36,780 nt of DNA from Lachnospiraceae bacterium (GTDB taxonomy: Bacteria > Bacillota > Clostridia > Lachnospirales > Lachnospiraceae), in NCBI GenBank assembly GCA_030526405.1, contig JAUNCZ010000031.1, forward strand, positions 1 through 36,780, written 5' to 3'. Below the pieces are notes generated by a model. That model made no database searches, was not told the origin of the DNA, and was given only the letters and a program-made list of their open reading frames with translations. Positions 1 through 6,831 of this stretch are shown piece after piece. A program made the position numbers and the translations under genes. Each line of letters begins with the position of its first letter. Within the stretch, counting starts at the first letter, position 1.

Positions 1-68
1 AGATTTTCACCCACCCTCAATTTGATTTAGTTGTACCCTTTTCTGGAAGTTAACAAATATATGACAAT

Positions 69-90
69 AATTGAACTAAGGAGTTCAATT
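69..90. promoter_or_regulatory. Palindromic operator candidate upstream of the FMN-binding protein/TetR pair
   Basis: Two perfect 9-bp arms (AATTGAACT and AGTTCAATT) are separated by AAGG. The site lies about 58 bp before the first start codon, in an AT-rich stretch. No T-run follows, so an operator is likelier than a terminator. The TetR gene at 824-1453 is the obvious candidate to bind it; this is inference. No convincing -35/-10 pair could be assigned around it. Confidence 0.45.
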
Positions 91-147
91 AAAAACTTCT
101 TTCACTGAGATAACTTACAGGAAAAAGATTGGTAAAGGAGAGGTTAT

Positions 148-840
148 ATGGGAATAATTATTGGTTACATATGTCTTGTTTTGTTTCTGCTGTTAGCATT
201 GAAGTTTGTTGCAAAGCGATTGGGATGGAAGAAAGTGAATGGGGCATTAATGAAAGGCCACAAATTTGTGGCACTGGCATTTCTGATAGGCTCGGTTCTT
301 CACTTCATACTGGTAATACCGGTATTGGAAGGCAGACATAGCTGGGTCAATATGTCGGGAATTGTGATTCTGGTGCTGGGAATAGCTCTTACGATTGTCT
401 GTCACAGGGTGAAAAATCGTAAAGTGGAGATCCGGTTCCATCGAGCTTTTACATTAAGTATGCTTATCATGACTGTCGTTCATATGGCCGTTTATTTTGT
501 GGATTTTGGGCAGTATCGTACTGCTGTTGATTCAATTCAGATTGAAGAAGTAAATCTGGATGAGATTGAAGACGGTGCATATGAAGGGGAATACGATGCC
601 GGCTACATCTATGCGAAGGTTCGTGTAACGGTGAAAAATCATCAGATTACAGAGGTGGAATTACTGAAGCACAGGGAAGAACGCGGCGAGAGGGCTGAGG
701 TAGTAACCGGGGTAATAGAAAAGGAGCAGAAGCTGCAGGTTGATACGGTCTCAGGTGCAACAAACAGCAGCAAAGTAATTATGAAAGCATGTGAAAATGC
801 ACTTTCACAGAAACAGGTGATCTATGGCAAGAAGAATTAA
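148..840 (+). CDS. Membrane protein with C-terminal FMN-binding domain
   Basis: This 230-residue protein has four predicted membrane segments (about residues 3-25, 38-60, 70-88 and 98-120). A C-terminal FMN-binding domain follows (about 140-222). The motif DTVSGATNSS has the D-x-x-S-G-A-T pattern, in which Thr205 would carry FMN covalently; this is the flavinylation signature of NqrC/RnfG/PplA-like proteins. The likely role is extracytoplasmic or membrane electron transfer, but no partner reductase is in the window. The start follows AAAGGAG at a good distance. Its last codons overlap the TetR gene at 824, so the two are probably co-transcribed. The four-helix N-terminal part may be a quinone or haem-type membrane anchor, which I cannot prove from sequence alone. 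Confidence 0.85.
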   Translation: MGIIIGYICLVLFLLLALKFVAKRLGWKKVNGALMKGHKFVALAFLIGSVLHFILVIPVLEGRHSWVNMSGIVILVLGIALTIVCHRVKNRKVEIRFHRAFTLSMLIMTVVHMAVYFVDFGQYRTAVDSIQIEEVNLDEIEDGAYEGEYDAGYIYAKVRVTVKNHQITEVELLKHREERGERAEVVTGVIEKEQKLQVDTVSGATNSSKVIMKACENALSQKQVIYGKKN

Positions 841-1453
841 GGAAGAACCACAGGTTCATCAAAATCGAATCGCAGAAGCGGCACTTAAGTTATTTTCCAG
901 GAAAGGTATCGATCAGACAAAGATGGATGAGATTGCAAAAGAAGCAGGGTATGGAAAGGCAACATTGTATGTCTATTTCCAGAATAAGGAGGACATCGTT
1001 TCCTACCTTGCCCTTCAAAGCATGGAAAAGCTGTGCAATGCCATTGCAGGAGCAATCAATAAGGGCGAGGATACGAAGGAAAGATTTCTTTCCGTTTGTC
1101 ATGCTCTGGCAAGCTTTCAGGAAGCATATCCCAGCTTTTTTGATCGTTCTTTGGAGTATATCCAGGTTGTACAGGCAGATGATGATTCTCCTTTGAGCCA
1201 GGCTTATAAAAAAGGTGAAGAGCTGAACCAGATGATACACAGGTGTCTGTCAGAGGGCGTGGAACGGGGTGAACTGGAAGAAATACAGAATTATTTTGAA
1301 ACGATCATGGAAATCTGGGGAATGGTTTCGGGATTGATCAAACTTTCGGCAGAGAAAGCTGAATATCTGGAAACTGTGGGGCATATTTCCAGGGAAGAGT
1401 TTCTGGCAAAGGGCTTTGAAAGAATCTATAAGATGTTGAATCATAGCAAGTAG
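824..1453 (+). CDS. TetR/AcrR family transcriptional regulator
   Basis: This 209-residue protein has an N-terminal TetR helix-turn-helix (about residues 12-58), recognisable from IAEAALKLFSRKGIDQTKMD followed by the GYGKATLYVYFQNKEDI recognition helix. The variable ligand-binding part follows. The start overlaps the preceding gene by 17 bp, suggesting translational coupling and a shared transcript. The gene probably represses its own operon through the palindrome at 69-90. The final codons (His-Ser-Lys-stop) lie inside an interspersed repeat found after other genes, so the C-terminus may have been reshaped by repeat insertion. The ligand is unknown. The downstream ABC ATPase, methyltransferase and flavodoxin remnants may once have been its regulon. 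Confidence 0.9.
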   Translation: MARRIKEEPQVHQNRIAEAALKLFSRKGIDQTKMDEIAKEAGYGKATLYVYFQNKEDIVSYLALQSMEKLCNAIAGAINKGEDTKERFLSVCHALASFQEAYPSFFDRSLEYIQVVQADDDSPLSQAYKKGEELNQMIHRCLSEGVERGELEEIQNYFETIMEIWGMVSGLIKLSAEKAEYLETVGHISREEFLAKGFERIYKMLNHSK

Positions 1454-1475
1454 CGAAGCGGATCGCGAATATCCG
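1444..1475 (+). repeat. Interspersed repeat R, copy 1 (overlaps TetR stop codon)
   Basis: The core AGCAAGTAGCGAAGCGGAT continues into CGCGAATATCC. It matches copies at 6737-6765, 18190-18230 and 35281-35321. This copy runs through the TAG stop codon of the TetR gene and so supplies its last residues. It is not a coding repeat elsewhere. Confidence 0.6.
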
Positions 1476-1602
1476 CCTTACGTAGAAAAAATCGGCTTAA
1501 ATCGGCATCTTATGTAGCCATTCTGGCAACTGACGTTATACCTTATTGAGTGATTACCCGCGATTTGTTATTTTAGGCTCAGGGAAAGGAGATGAGTCTG
1601 AA

Positions 1603-2157
1603 ATGATTAAATGTAGTGGTGTAACCAAAGGTTTTGATAAAAAAACAGTTCTGAATGGAATTACTTTTGATATAGCTGCTGGGCAGATATTTGGTTTGCT
1701 GGGTCCTTCCGGAGCAGGAAAGACCACCCTTATCAAAATCCTCACAGGTCAGATGGCATTTGACCATGGACAAGTGGAAATCCTTGATAAAGATGTTCGC
1801 AGGTTAACAGGAAGGGACAACAAACAGATCGGAATCATGATGGATCAGTTTGGAATCTATGAGAGGCTGTCCTGCGCTGACAATTTAAAGATATTTGCAG
1901 ATATCTATCAGATTCCACATGCAAGGGTCTATGAGATACTGGACTATGTGGGGTTGAAGGATGCTGTGAAAAAGCCAGCATCAAATCTGTCGAAGGGTAT
2001 GGAGGCAAGACTCAGATTAGCAAGGGTTTTTATGCATTCCCCGAAGATAATATTCCTTGATGAACCAACCAGTGGCCTGGATCCGAAATCCATGAGGGCG
2101 ATTCATATGAAGAAATATCCGGAAAAGAGATCAAAGATGATTTGGACGAAATATTAG
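1603..2157 (+). pseudogene. ABC transporter ATPase, truncated after the D-loop
   Basis: The reading frame begins after AAAGGAG. It encodes a clear drug/antibiotic-type ABC ATPase N-terminal part: Walker A GPSGAGKTT, Q-loop around MMDQFG, signature LSKGM, Walker B IIFLDEP and D-loop SGLDP. Family similarity stops just after the D-loop, around base 2105. The rest (MKKYPEKRSK...) is out-of-frame reading of the next gene, so the H-loop histidine and the C-terminal third are missing. Without them the protein should not hydrolyse ATP normally. No permease gene follows. The likely cause is a deletion that fused the ATPase to the methyltransferase region. A short functional remnant cannot be excluded but is unlikely. 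Confidence 0.8.
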
Positions 2158-2762
2158 AAAAAGAAGCAGAGAACAAAAAAAGCAGAGAACAAAAAAACAA
2201 GGAAGAAGAGAAGGGCTTCCGTATCAATGTGACAAAAGAGGAATTTGAACAGAGTTTCAGGGAAGGGGCATTTTACAATAAGCAGACGCAGGACCAGGAG
2301 CATCTGAGAAGTATCCTGGAGTTTGTCAATGTTGCCCCGGATATGAAGATTCTTGATCTGGGATGTGGGACAGGATATCTGTCTTTTCCCCTTGCCTGTG
2401 CTAATGCGAATGCAACCGTTGTGGGACTGGATATAGTAACAGAAACCCTTAAGGACAATGAGCAGAGGGCAAAGGAACAGGGAATTACTAATTTAAGTTT
2501 TGTTTCTTATGACGGAATGACCTTTCCATTTGAAGATCAGACCTTTGATTTGATCGTTAGCAGATATGCGTTGCATCATTTTCCTGATATAGAATACAGT
2601 TTAAAAGAAATCAGTCGGGTTCTTAAGAAAAACGGAAGGTTCTTCCTTTCAGATCCAAGACCAAATGAAGATGATGAAACACGCTTTGTGGATGACTATA
2701 TGCAGCTGAAAAAGGATGGTCATATAAAGTTTTATACCAGGGATGAGTGGATGCAGTTATGA
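2142..2762 (+). pseudogene. SAM-dependent class I methyltransferase, both ends damaged
   Basis: The frame holds a Rossmann methyltransferase core: motif I ILDLGCGTGYLSF, acidic loop GLDIV, then FDLIVSRYALHHF and a post-motif strand. This is the UbiE/YcgJ type. There is no ATG near the 5' end; the frame is open upstream into the ABC ATPase remnant and the only nearby start is TTG at 2142. The N-terminus is a charged stretch (EKEAENKKSREQKNKEEE) encoded partly by a 16-bp tandem repeat. At the 3' end the frame stops right after FYTRDEWMQL, where relatives continue for roughly another 50-60 residues. It lies directly against the flavodoxin fragment. A short-form active enzyme is possible but less likely. 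Confidence 0.65.
2165..2196 (+). repeat. 16-bp perfect tandem repeat, two units
   Basis: Two identical units, AGCAGAGAACAAAAAA, lie back to back inside the 5' end of the methyltransferase frame. An extra A follows the second unit. Unit length is not a multiple of three, so copy-number change would shift the frame. Confidence 0.85.
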
Positions 2763-3001
2763 CCGGTGAACTAAAAAACATTCCATTCTTTTATTGTCGC
2801 GGTGCCTGGAATATGGACGGGATGAGTTTTGTTGATCGAAACCTTTGTAAAATGCTCCAGAAAGCGGTGGGAAAGAAGAATCCTGAAGACTACGAAGTGT
2901 GGGAAGCTGCCCTGATGGAAGCCGGTAATGAAAATCGGGACTGGACAGATAAAAAATATCTTGAGCCTATTATCAAAGAAATCCGGAAAATGGAGAGATA
3001 A
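2759..3001 (+). pseudogene. Flavodoxin-domain protein, C-terminal fragment
   Basis: About 80 residues resemble the C-terminal part of a flavodoxin-domain protein of the protoporphyrinogen-oxidase-like type: the stretch IPFFYCRGAWNMDGMSFVDR resembles the family's strand and loop before the last helix. The N-terminal half with the FMN phosphate-binding loop (T/S-x-T-x-x-T) is absent. The frame joins the methyltransferase remnant by a short overlap, and no Shine-Dalgarno site precedes the ATG. I read this as the residue of a longer gene whose 5' part was lost in the same decay that damaged the two genes before it. Identification is from remembered family features and is moderate. Confidence 0.5.
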
Positions 3002-3026
3002 GAAAGCATCGGATTGTAAGTTGCCC

Positions 3027-3055
3027 TTGACTTCTGCATCGCACTGCGATATAGT
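3027..3055 (+). promoter_or_regulatory. Promoter of the padR-DUF2812 pair with dyad operator
   Basis: TTGACT and TATAGT are separated by exactly 17 bp. The spacer contains TGCATCG (3035-3041), whose inverted copy CGATGCA lies at 3071-3077. A direct repeat CGATATA(G/A)TTT occurs at 3047-3057 and 3101-3111. The arrangement suits autoregulation by the PadR protein encoded next. Confidence 0.6.
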
Positions 3056-3158
3056 TTATGTATCGAAGTACGATGCATAGAGATACAATATAAAGAAGCA
3101 CGATATAATTTGCACTTGATTGTGTATCGGATCAACAGATAGAAAGGAGTCCAAAAGA

Positions 3159-3476
3159 ATGGATGCTCATATCAGAAAGGTATATGTCCCTATGACAGAA
3201 ACCGGATTCTATATTCTGCTCTGTCTGCAAGAGGCCAATCATGGGTATGGGATTGTACAGAAAGTAAAGGAACTGACAGATGGTGAAATCAACCTTACAC
3301 CAGGCACCATGTATGGCAGCCTGTCAAAGATGGAGAAGGATGGACTGATTTCCTTTTTGCAGGAAAGGGATAAAAGGAAGATCTATCAGATCACAGAACT
3401 GGGAAAAGAAGTTCTGACAGTAGAATGTAAGAGAATCGATCGTTTATATAAAAACAGAAAGGAGCTTGGAATATGA
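3159..3476 (+). CDS. PadR family transcriptional regulator
   Basis: This 105-residue protein carries the PadR winged helix: YILLCLQEANHGYGIVQKV, then LTPGTMYGSLSKMEKDGLI and the wing DKRKIYQITELGKEVL. It is of the short subfamily-2 type, without a long C-terminal coiled coil. I chose the ATG after AAAGGAG rather than the upstream in-frame start. It overlaps the DUF2812 gene by four bases (ATGA), a typical coupling. PadR-DUF2812 pairs are common in Firmicutes, where the PadR protein represses the pair. The dyad-rich promoter upstream fits this. Confidence 0.92.
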   Translation: MDAHIRKVYVPMTETGFYILLCLQEANHGYGIVQKVKELTDGEINLTPGTMYGSLSKMEKDGLISFLQERDKRKIYQITELGKEVLTVECKRIDRLYKNRKELGI

Positions 3477-4027
3477 ACCAGACAAAATTAAAACTGAAGT
3501 TTTTTGATGTTATGGATTATGATAAGGAAGCTCTTTATCTGTCGGAGATGCACCAGAGGGGATGGAAGCTGGACCATATCACTTTTCCCTGTTTCTATCA
3601 CTTTGTAGCCTGTGATCCTGACCATATTCGGTATCAGCTGGATTATAATAAGGATGGAATCGAGAATAAAGCAGAGTATACGCAGATGTTTAAAGACTGC
3701 GGCTGGGAATATCTCTTTGACTTTGTTGGATACAGCTATTTCAGAAAGCCGGAAGAGGCCTCTGATATGGAAGAAATCTTTTGTGATGATGATTCTCGTA
3801 TGGATATGATCAAACGTATCTTCCGGGGAAGGATTCTTCCCATGATTCTTCTGTTTTTTTTGGCCCTGATTCCGGTTATGTGGGTAGGAATTCATGAAGC
3901 CATCGTCAATCAGGAATCCTGTATTGCATTACTTGTAGAATTCGGAATCATAGATATTCTTTATGTCAGCATCATTGGACGCTTTATCGTGAAATATTTA
4001 GATTTCAAACGAAAACTCGGACGCTGA
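3473..4027 (+). CDS. DUF2812 domain membrane protein
   Basis: This 184-residue protein has an N-terminal soluble DUF2812 domain (about residues 5-95). It is recognised by FFDVMDYDKEALYLSEMHQRGWKL and a later GWEYLFDFVGYSYFRKP block. Two membrane segments follow (about 121-140 and 148-170). The function of DUF2812 is not established; it is usually encoded directly after a PadR regulator, as here, with an ATGA overlap. Such pairs have been proposed to sense membrane or cell-envelope stress, which is inference. No ABC transporter follows, although that is common in relatives of this cassette. Confidence 0.8.
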   Translation: MNQTKLKLKFFDVMDYDKEALYLSEMHQRGWKLDHITFPCFYHFVACDPDHIRYQLDYNKDGIENKAEYTQMFKDCGWEYLFDFVGYSYFRKPEEASDMEEIFCDDDSRMDMIKRIFRGRILPMILLFFLALIPVMWVGIHEAIVNQESCIALLVEFGIIDILYVSIIGRFIVKYLDFKRKLGR

Positions 4028-4051
4028 TTAAGTTGATGAGCTGTCGAAGTC

Positions 4052-4085
4052 GGCAGTGGTTCATGCCAAATGGCAAAGGGGATTG
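4052..4085 (+). repeat. Degenerate copy of interspersed repeat R
   Basis: GCAGTGGTTCATG is followed by a diverged stretch and AAAGGGGATTG. This matches the layout of the 18190 and 35281 copies (AGTGGTT-ATGAGCAAG-AGCGAAG-GGATTG). It lies just after the DUF2812 stop codon. The match is partial, so confidence is low. Confidence 0.3.
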
Positions 4086-4121
4086 ACAGGCTCCGCTTTG
4101 CTTATCAGAAAGGAGTCTAGT

Positions 4122-4391
4122 ATGCAGAATGTAATGGATTTTCTCACAGCAGCACTTCCCTGGATTGGAATTGCATTATTTGCACTGGCTGCAGTATTAA
4201 ATAAGGATATTAAGTCAAACACAACGGAACCTACAAGCAGAAGCTGTGTTGCTTTGCATACCAGTTCTCTGGTCTGCTTCCTGTTTGTGATAGCCACACA
4301 TTTTATAGATGGTGACATGGGAGGTGCTGCCGTATGGATCGCTCTTGCTGTTATCAATGTATTTCTTCTTTATTATAAAAAAGAGGACTAA
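4122..4391 (+). CDS. Small hydrophobic membrane protein, unknown function
   Basis: This 89-residue protein starts at an ATG after AAAGGAG. Three hydrophobic segments are visible (about residues 9-27, 44-60 and 67-84), separated by a short polar loop rich in Thr/Ser. I do not recognise a family. It lies 94 bp after the DUF2812 gene without a terminator between them and before a strong terminator at 4456-4493. It may therefore be the last gene of the PadR cassette and act at the membrane with the DUF2812 protein. That link rests only on position. Confidence 0.65.
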   Translation: MQNVMDFLTAALPWIGIALFALAAVLNKDIKSNTTEPTSRSCVALHTSSLVCFLFVIATHFIDGDMGGAAVWIALAVINVFLLYYKKED

Positions 4392-4455
4392 GTGCAGGAA
4401 GAAGAAAAGATAAAGAAATATGTGCAACGATTTTTAACAGAAACAGCAACAAAAT

Positions 4456-4493
4456 GTAAGCTCTGCTTGGTGGAAAAGCAGAGCTTATTTTTA
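4456..4493 (+). terminator. Rho-independent terminator
   Basis: A perfect 11-bp stem (AAGCTCTGCTT / AAGCAGAGCTT) with a 7-nt loop is followed by ATTTTTAT. It closes the PadR/DUF2812/small membrane protein unit. Confidence 0.88.
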
Positions 4494-4532
4494 TATGATT
4501 ATGTTAAAAATAAGAGCAAAGGTGGTAAACTT

Positions 4533-5597
4533 ATGAGAAGGACATACATTGACAACATCAAATGGATCACGGTTCTGCTTGTAGTGGTATATCATGTTAT
4601 TTACATGTTTAACGGAGAGGCAACCTATGGCGTGATAGGTCCCTTCAGCCAGTTTCAGCCCCAGGATATTTACCAGTATCTGGTGTATCCCTGGTTTATG
4701 TTTCTGCTGTTTGTGGTGTCCGGCATGTCAGCCCGATTTGAGCTGGACACAAAAGGAGAAAAACATTTCATAAGGAACAGAACGAGAAAATATCTTGTGC
4801 CCTCTACAGTGGGACTGTTGGTATTCTGGTGGATTCTGGGATATTACAACATGCTGATTGGTGGAGCTTTTGAGACCATGGGGGAAGTGCCGAAACCAGT
4901 TCTGTTTCTGATCATGTGTGTAAGCGGAACCGGTGTATTGTGGTATATTCAGATGCTGTGGTGTTTCAGCATTCTCCTTATGATCCTGCGAAAGGTGGAG
5001 AAGGACAGGGTATTCCCTTTAGGAAGAAATGCAAATACCCCGGTGTTGATTCTGCTGGTGTTGGCAGTCTTTGGGGCGGCCCAGGTCTTCAATACACCGA
5101 TTGTGGTGGTGTACCGTTTTGGTATGTACGGTCTTGGCTTTCTGTTGGGATACTTTGTATTCGCCCATGAGGACGTGATGGAAGGCCTGGAAAAAAACTG
5201 GTTGCTCTGGGGGATTCTTGCCGTTGGTTTTGGCATTGCATTCGTGATTATATACTGGGGAAAACCCTACCCGGAGCATGAGGTGCTGGACACCTTTTTG
5301 TGCAATGGATATGCCTGGTTCGGAACACTTGGAGTATTGTCCTGCATGAAGAAATGGGGAAACTTTCAGAATGCTTTTTCCAACTGGATGTGCAGAAAGT
5401 CCTGGGGAATCTATATCTTTCATTATCTGGGAATAGCGGTCAGTGCCTGGTATCTGAAGCTGTATGTGCCTGGTATGCCGGCTGTTTTGGTTTATATTCT
5501 TGTGGCTGTGGCAGGTGTTGCAGGTGCGCTGGTTCTGAATGAGGTGATTTCACGGATACCATTTCTCAGGTGGTGTGTATTGGGAATCAAAAAGTAG
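4533..5597 (+). CDS. Acyltransferase family 3 integral membrane protein
   Basis: This 354-residue polytopic membrane protein starts at the ATG after AAAGGTGG; the frame is open further upstream but crosses the terminator. The N-terminus RRTYIDNIKWITVLLVVVYH holds the conserved aspartate and histidine of the Acyl_transf_3 family (PF01757). About ten hydrophobic segments follow. Family members move acyl groups (acetyl, succinyl) onto sugars, peptidoglycan or lipids at the membrane; the substrate here is not predictable. No glycan synthesis genes adjoin it. An XRE-AbrB regulator starts about 20 bp downstream and may be co-transcribed. A second family member lies at 18325-19512. Confidence 0.85.
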   Translation: MRRTYIDNIKWITVLLVVVYHVIYMFNGEATYGVIGPFSQFQPQDIYQYLVYPWFMFLLFVVSGMSARFELDTKGEKHFIRNRTRKYLVPSTVGLLVFWWILGYYNMLIGGAFETMGEVPKPVLFLIMCVSGTGVLWYIQMLWCFSILLMILRKVEKDRVFPLGRNANTPVLILLVLAVFGAAQVFNTPIVVVYRFGMYGLGFLLGYFVFAHEDVMEGLEKNWLLWGILAVGFGIAFVIIYWGKPYPEHEVLDTFLCNGYAWFGTLGVLSCMKKWGNFQNAFSNWMCRKSWGIYIFHYLGIAVSAWYLKLYVPGMPAVLVYILVAVAGVAGALVLNEVISRIPFLRWCVLGIKK

Positions 5598-5618
5598 AAA
5601 ACAGATGAGGTGACAGAC

Positions 5619-6044
5619 ATGGGCTTTGCAGAGAATCTGATTGAACTTAGAAAATATCATGATTTTTCACAGGAGGAACTGGCAGAACGGATTGGAGTAT
5701 CCAGACAGACTCTCTCCAAATATGAAACGGGAGAGTCTTTGCCGGATATTGAAAAATGCAAGCTGCTGGCAGATGTGTTTGGGGTTACCATTGACGATCT
5801 CATATCCTACAATAAGCAGGAAGACGGGAACTTAGGCCTTGGTGTGCCACCAAAGGGGAAACATATTTTCGGAATGGTGAAGGTTGGAGAGAAAGGGCAG
5901 ATTGTTATTCCGGCAAAGGCCCGGAAAGTGTTCGATATACAGCCGGGGGATAACCTTATTATTCTGGGTGATGAAGGTCAGGGTATAGCAATTATCAAAG
6001 AGAAGGGGCTGCTCAAGCTTCTGAATAATGCCAGAAAAAAGTGA
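5619..6044 (+). CDS. XRE-type helix-turn-helix fused to AbrB/SpoVT DNA-binding domain
   Basis: This 141-residue protein has two DNA-binding modules. Residues about 5-62 are a Cro/CI-type HTH (LIELRKYHDFSQEELAERIG then VSRQTLSKYETGESLPD). Residues about 85-130 are a swapped-hairpin AbrB/MazE-type domain (VKVGEKGQIVIPAKARKVFD, then IQPGDNLIIL). I chose the ATG at 5619 because GAGG lies about 8 bp upstream; an in-frame GTG at 5610 would overlap that site. Such fusions are known in Clostridia as transition-state-type regulators. It follows the acyltransferase closely, so it may control that gene or the TetR locus downstream. Its target is unknown. Confidence 0.85.
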   Translation: MGFAENLIELRKYHDFSQEELAERIGVSRQTLSKYETGESLPDIEKCKLLADVFGVTIDDLISYNKQEDGNLGLGVPPKGKHIFGMVKVGEKGQIVIPAKARKVFDIQPGDNLIILGDEGQGIAIIKEKGLLKLLNNARKK

Positions 6045-6054
6045 ACAAAAACGA

Positions 6055-6107
6055 TTGAAAAGTGACTTGTGCTTCCCTATAATAAAGGTGAATAGCAAGT
6101 CACTTTT
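6055..6107 (+). promoter_or_regulatory. TetR promoter with two operator-like boxes
   Basis: TTGAAA (6055-6060) and TATAAT (6078-6083) are 17 bp apart. AAAAGTGACTTG starts at 6058 inside the promoter, and its exact inverted copy CAAGTCACTTTT is at 6096-6107, just after the expected start of transcription. Each arm is itself nearly palindromic (AAGTGACTT). Two bound dimers would bracket the -10 region, suiting autorepression by the TetR protein at 6146. Confidence 0.65.
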
Positions 6108-6145
6108 GCAATGGGAGAAAAAATATAGACAAGTGAGGGAAAAAC

Positions 6146-6736
6146 ATGGCGAAGACTACTAAGACCGAGATTTTAGAGGCGGCACTGGAGATATTTGCAA
6201 GAGACGGATATGAAAAAACAAATATGAAAGATATTGCAGATGCCGTTGGACTGGTGAAGTCTGGAATCTATAAACATTATGAAAATAAGGAGGCTCTGTG
6301 GAACGCCACGTTGGATATGATGGAAACCTATTATGAGGAGCATATGAAAGCCAGGAAAACTTCTCTTCGTATTCCTGAGAATACAGAGGAACTGTACCAG
6401 ATGGTTATGGGTATGGTGAACTTTACGGTTCATGATAAGAATGTGATCCTCACCAGAAAAATCCTGACTCAGGAGCAGTTCAGAAATGAAAGGATCCGTC
6501 AGCTGGCTGACAGACATTTTGTATACGATATTGAAGGGATGTTCACCAGAGTATTCGGAGAAATGATGAATCGGGGCAGCCTGAAAAAATGCGATCCCCA
6601 GACATTGGCATTTTCCTTTTCAGCACCCATATCCGTTATGATCCGTCAGTGCGATCGTATTCCGGAAAAGGAAGCTGAGGTGATGGATAAAATCGTGAAA
6701 TTTGTAAAACTGTTTATTGAGCAGTATGAGATTTGA
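6146..6736 (+). CDS. TetR/AcrR family transcriptional regulator
   Basis: This 196-residue protein has a TetR N-terminal domain (about residues 5-52): ILEAALEIFARDGYEKTNMK, then the VGLVKSGIYKHYENKEAL recognition segment. The C-terminal part is ligand-binding and not assignable. The start follows GAGGG. Its own promoter carries two inverted AAGTGACTT-type boxes, suggesting autoregulation. The LRR/ADP-ribosyltransferase lipoprotein gene begins 95 bp downstream on the same strand with no terminator in between, so it may be read from the same promoter and thus be controlled by this protein. That coupling is inference. Confidence 0.9.
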   Translation: MAKTTKTEILEAALEIFARDGYEKTNMKDIADAVGLVKSGIYKHYENKEALWNATLDMMETYYEEHMKARKTSLRIPENTEELYQMVMGMVNFTVHDKNVILTRKILTQEQFRNERIRQLADRHFVYDIEGMFTRVFGEMMNRGSLKKCDPQTLAFSFSAPISVMIRQCDRIPEKEAEVMDKIVKFVKLFIEQYEI

Positions 6737-6765
6737 GCCAGTAGCAAAGCGGATTACGAATGTTC
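6737..6765 (+). repeat. Interspersed repeat R, copy 2
   Basis: The sequence CAGTAGCAAAGCGGATTACG followed by AATGTTC begins at the TetR stop codon. It is a slightly diverged copy of the family core AGTAGCGAAGCGGATTGCG. It lies between the TetR gene and the lipoprotein gene. Confidence 0.55.
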
Positions 6766-6831
6766 ACATTGTTTTTCGGCGTGGTTCTAAAATACCACAG
6801 GCAGAACAATAAGAAAAAACGGGGGGAGTAC

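Noticed and set aside
4392..4532. Upstream extension of the acyltransferase frame
   Set aside because: The extension runs through a perfect terminator hairpin and lacks a ribosome site; the ATG at 4533 with AAAGGTGG is better.
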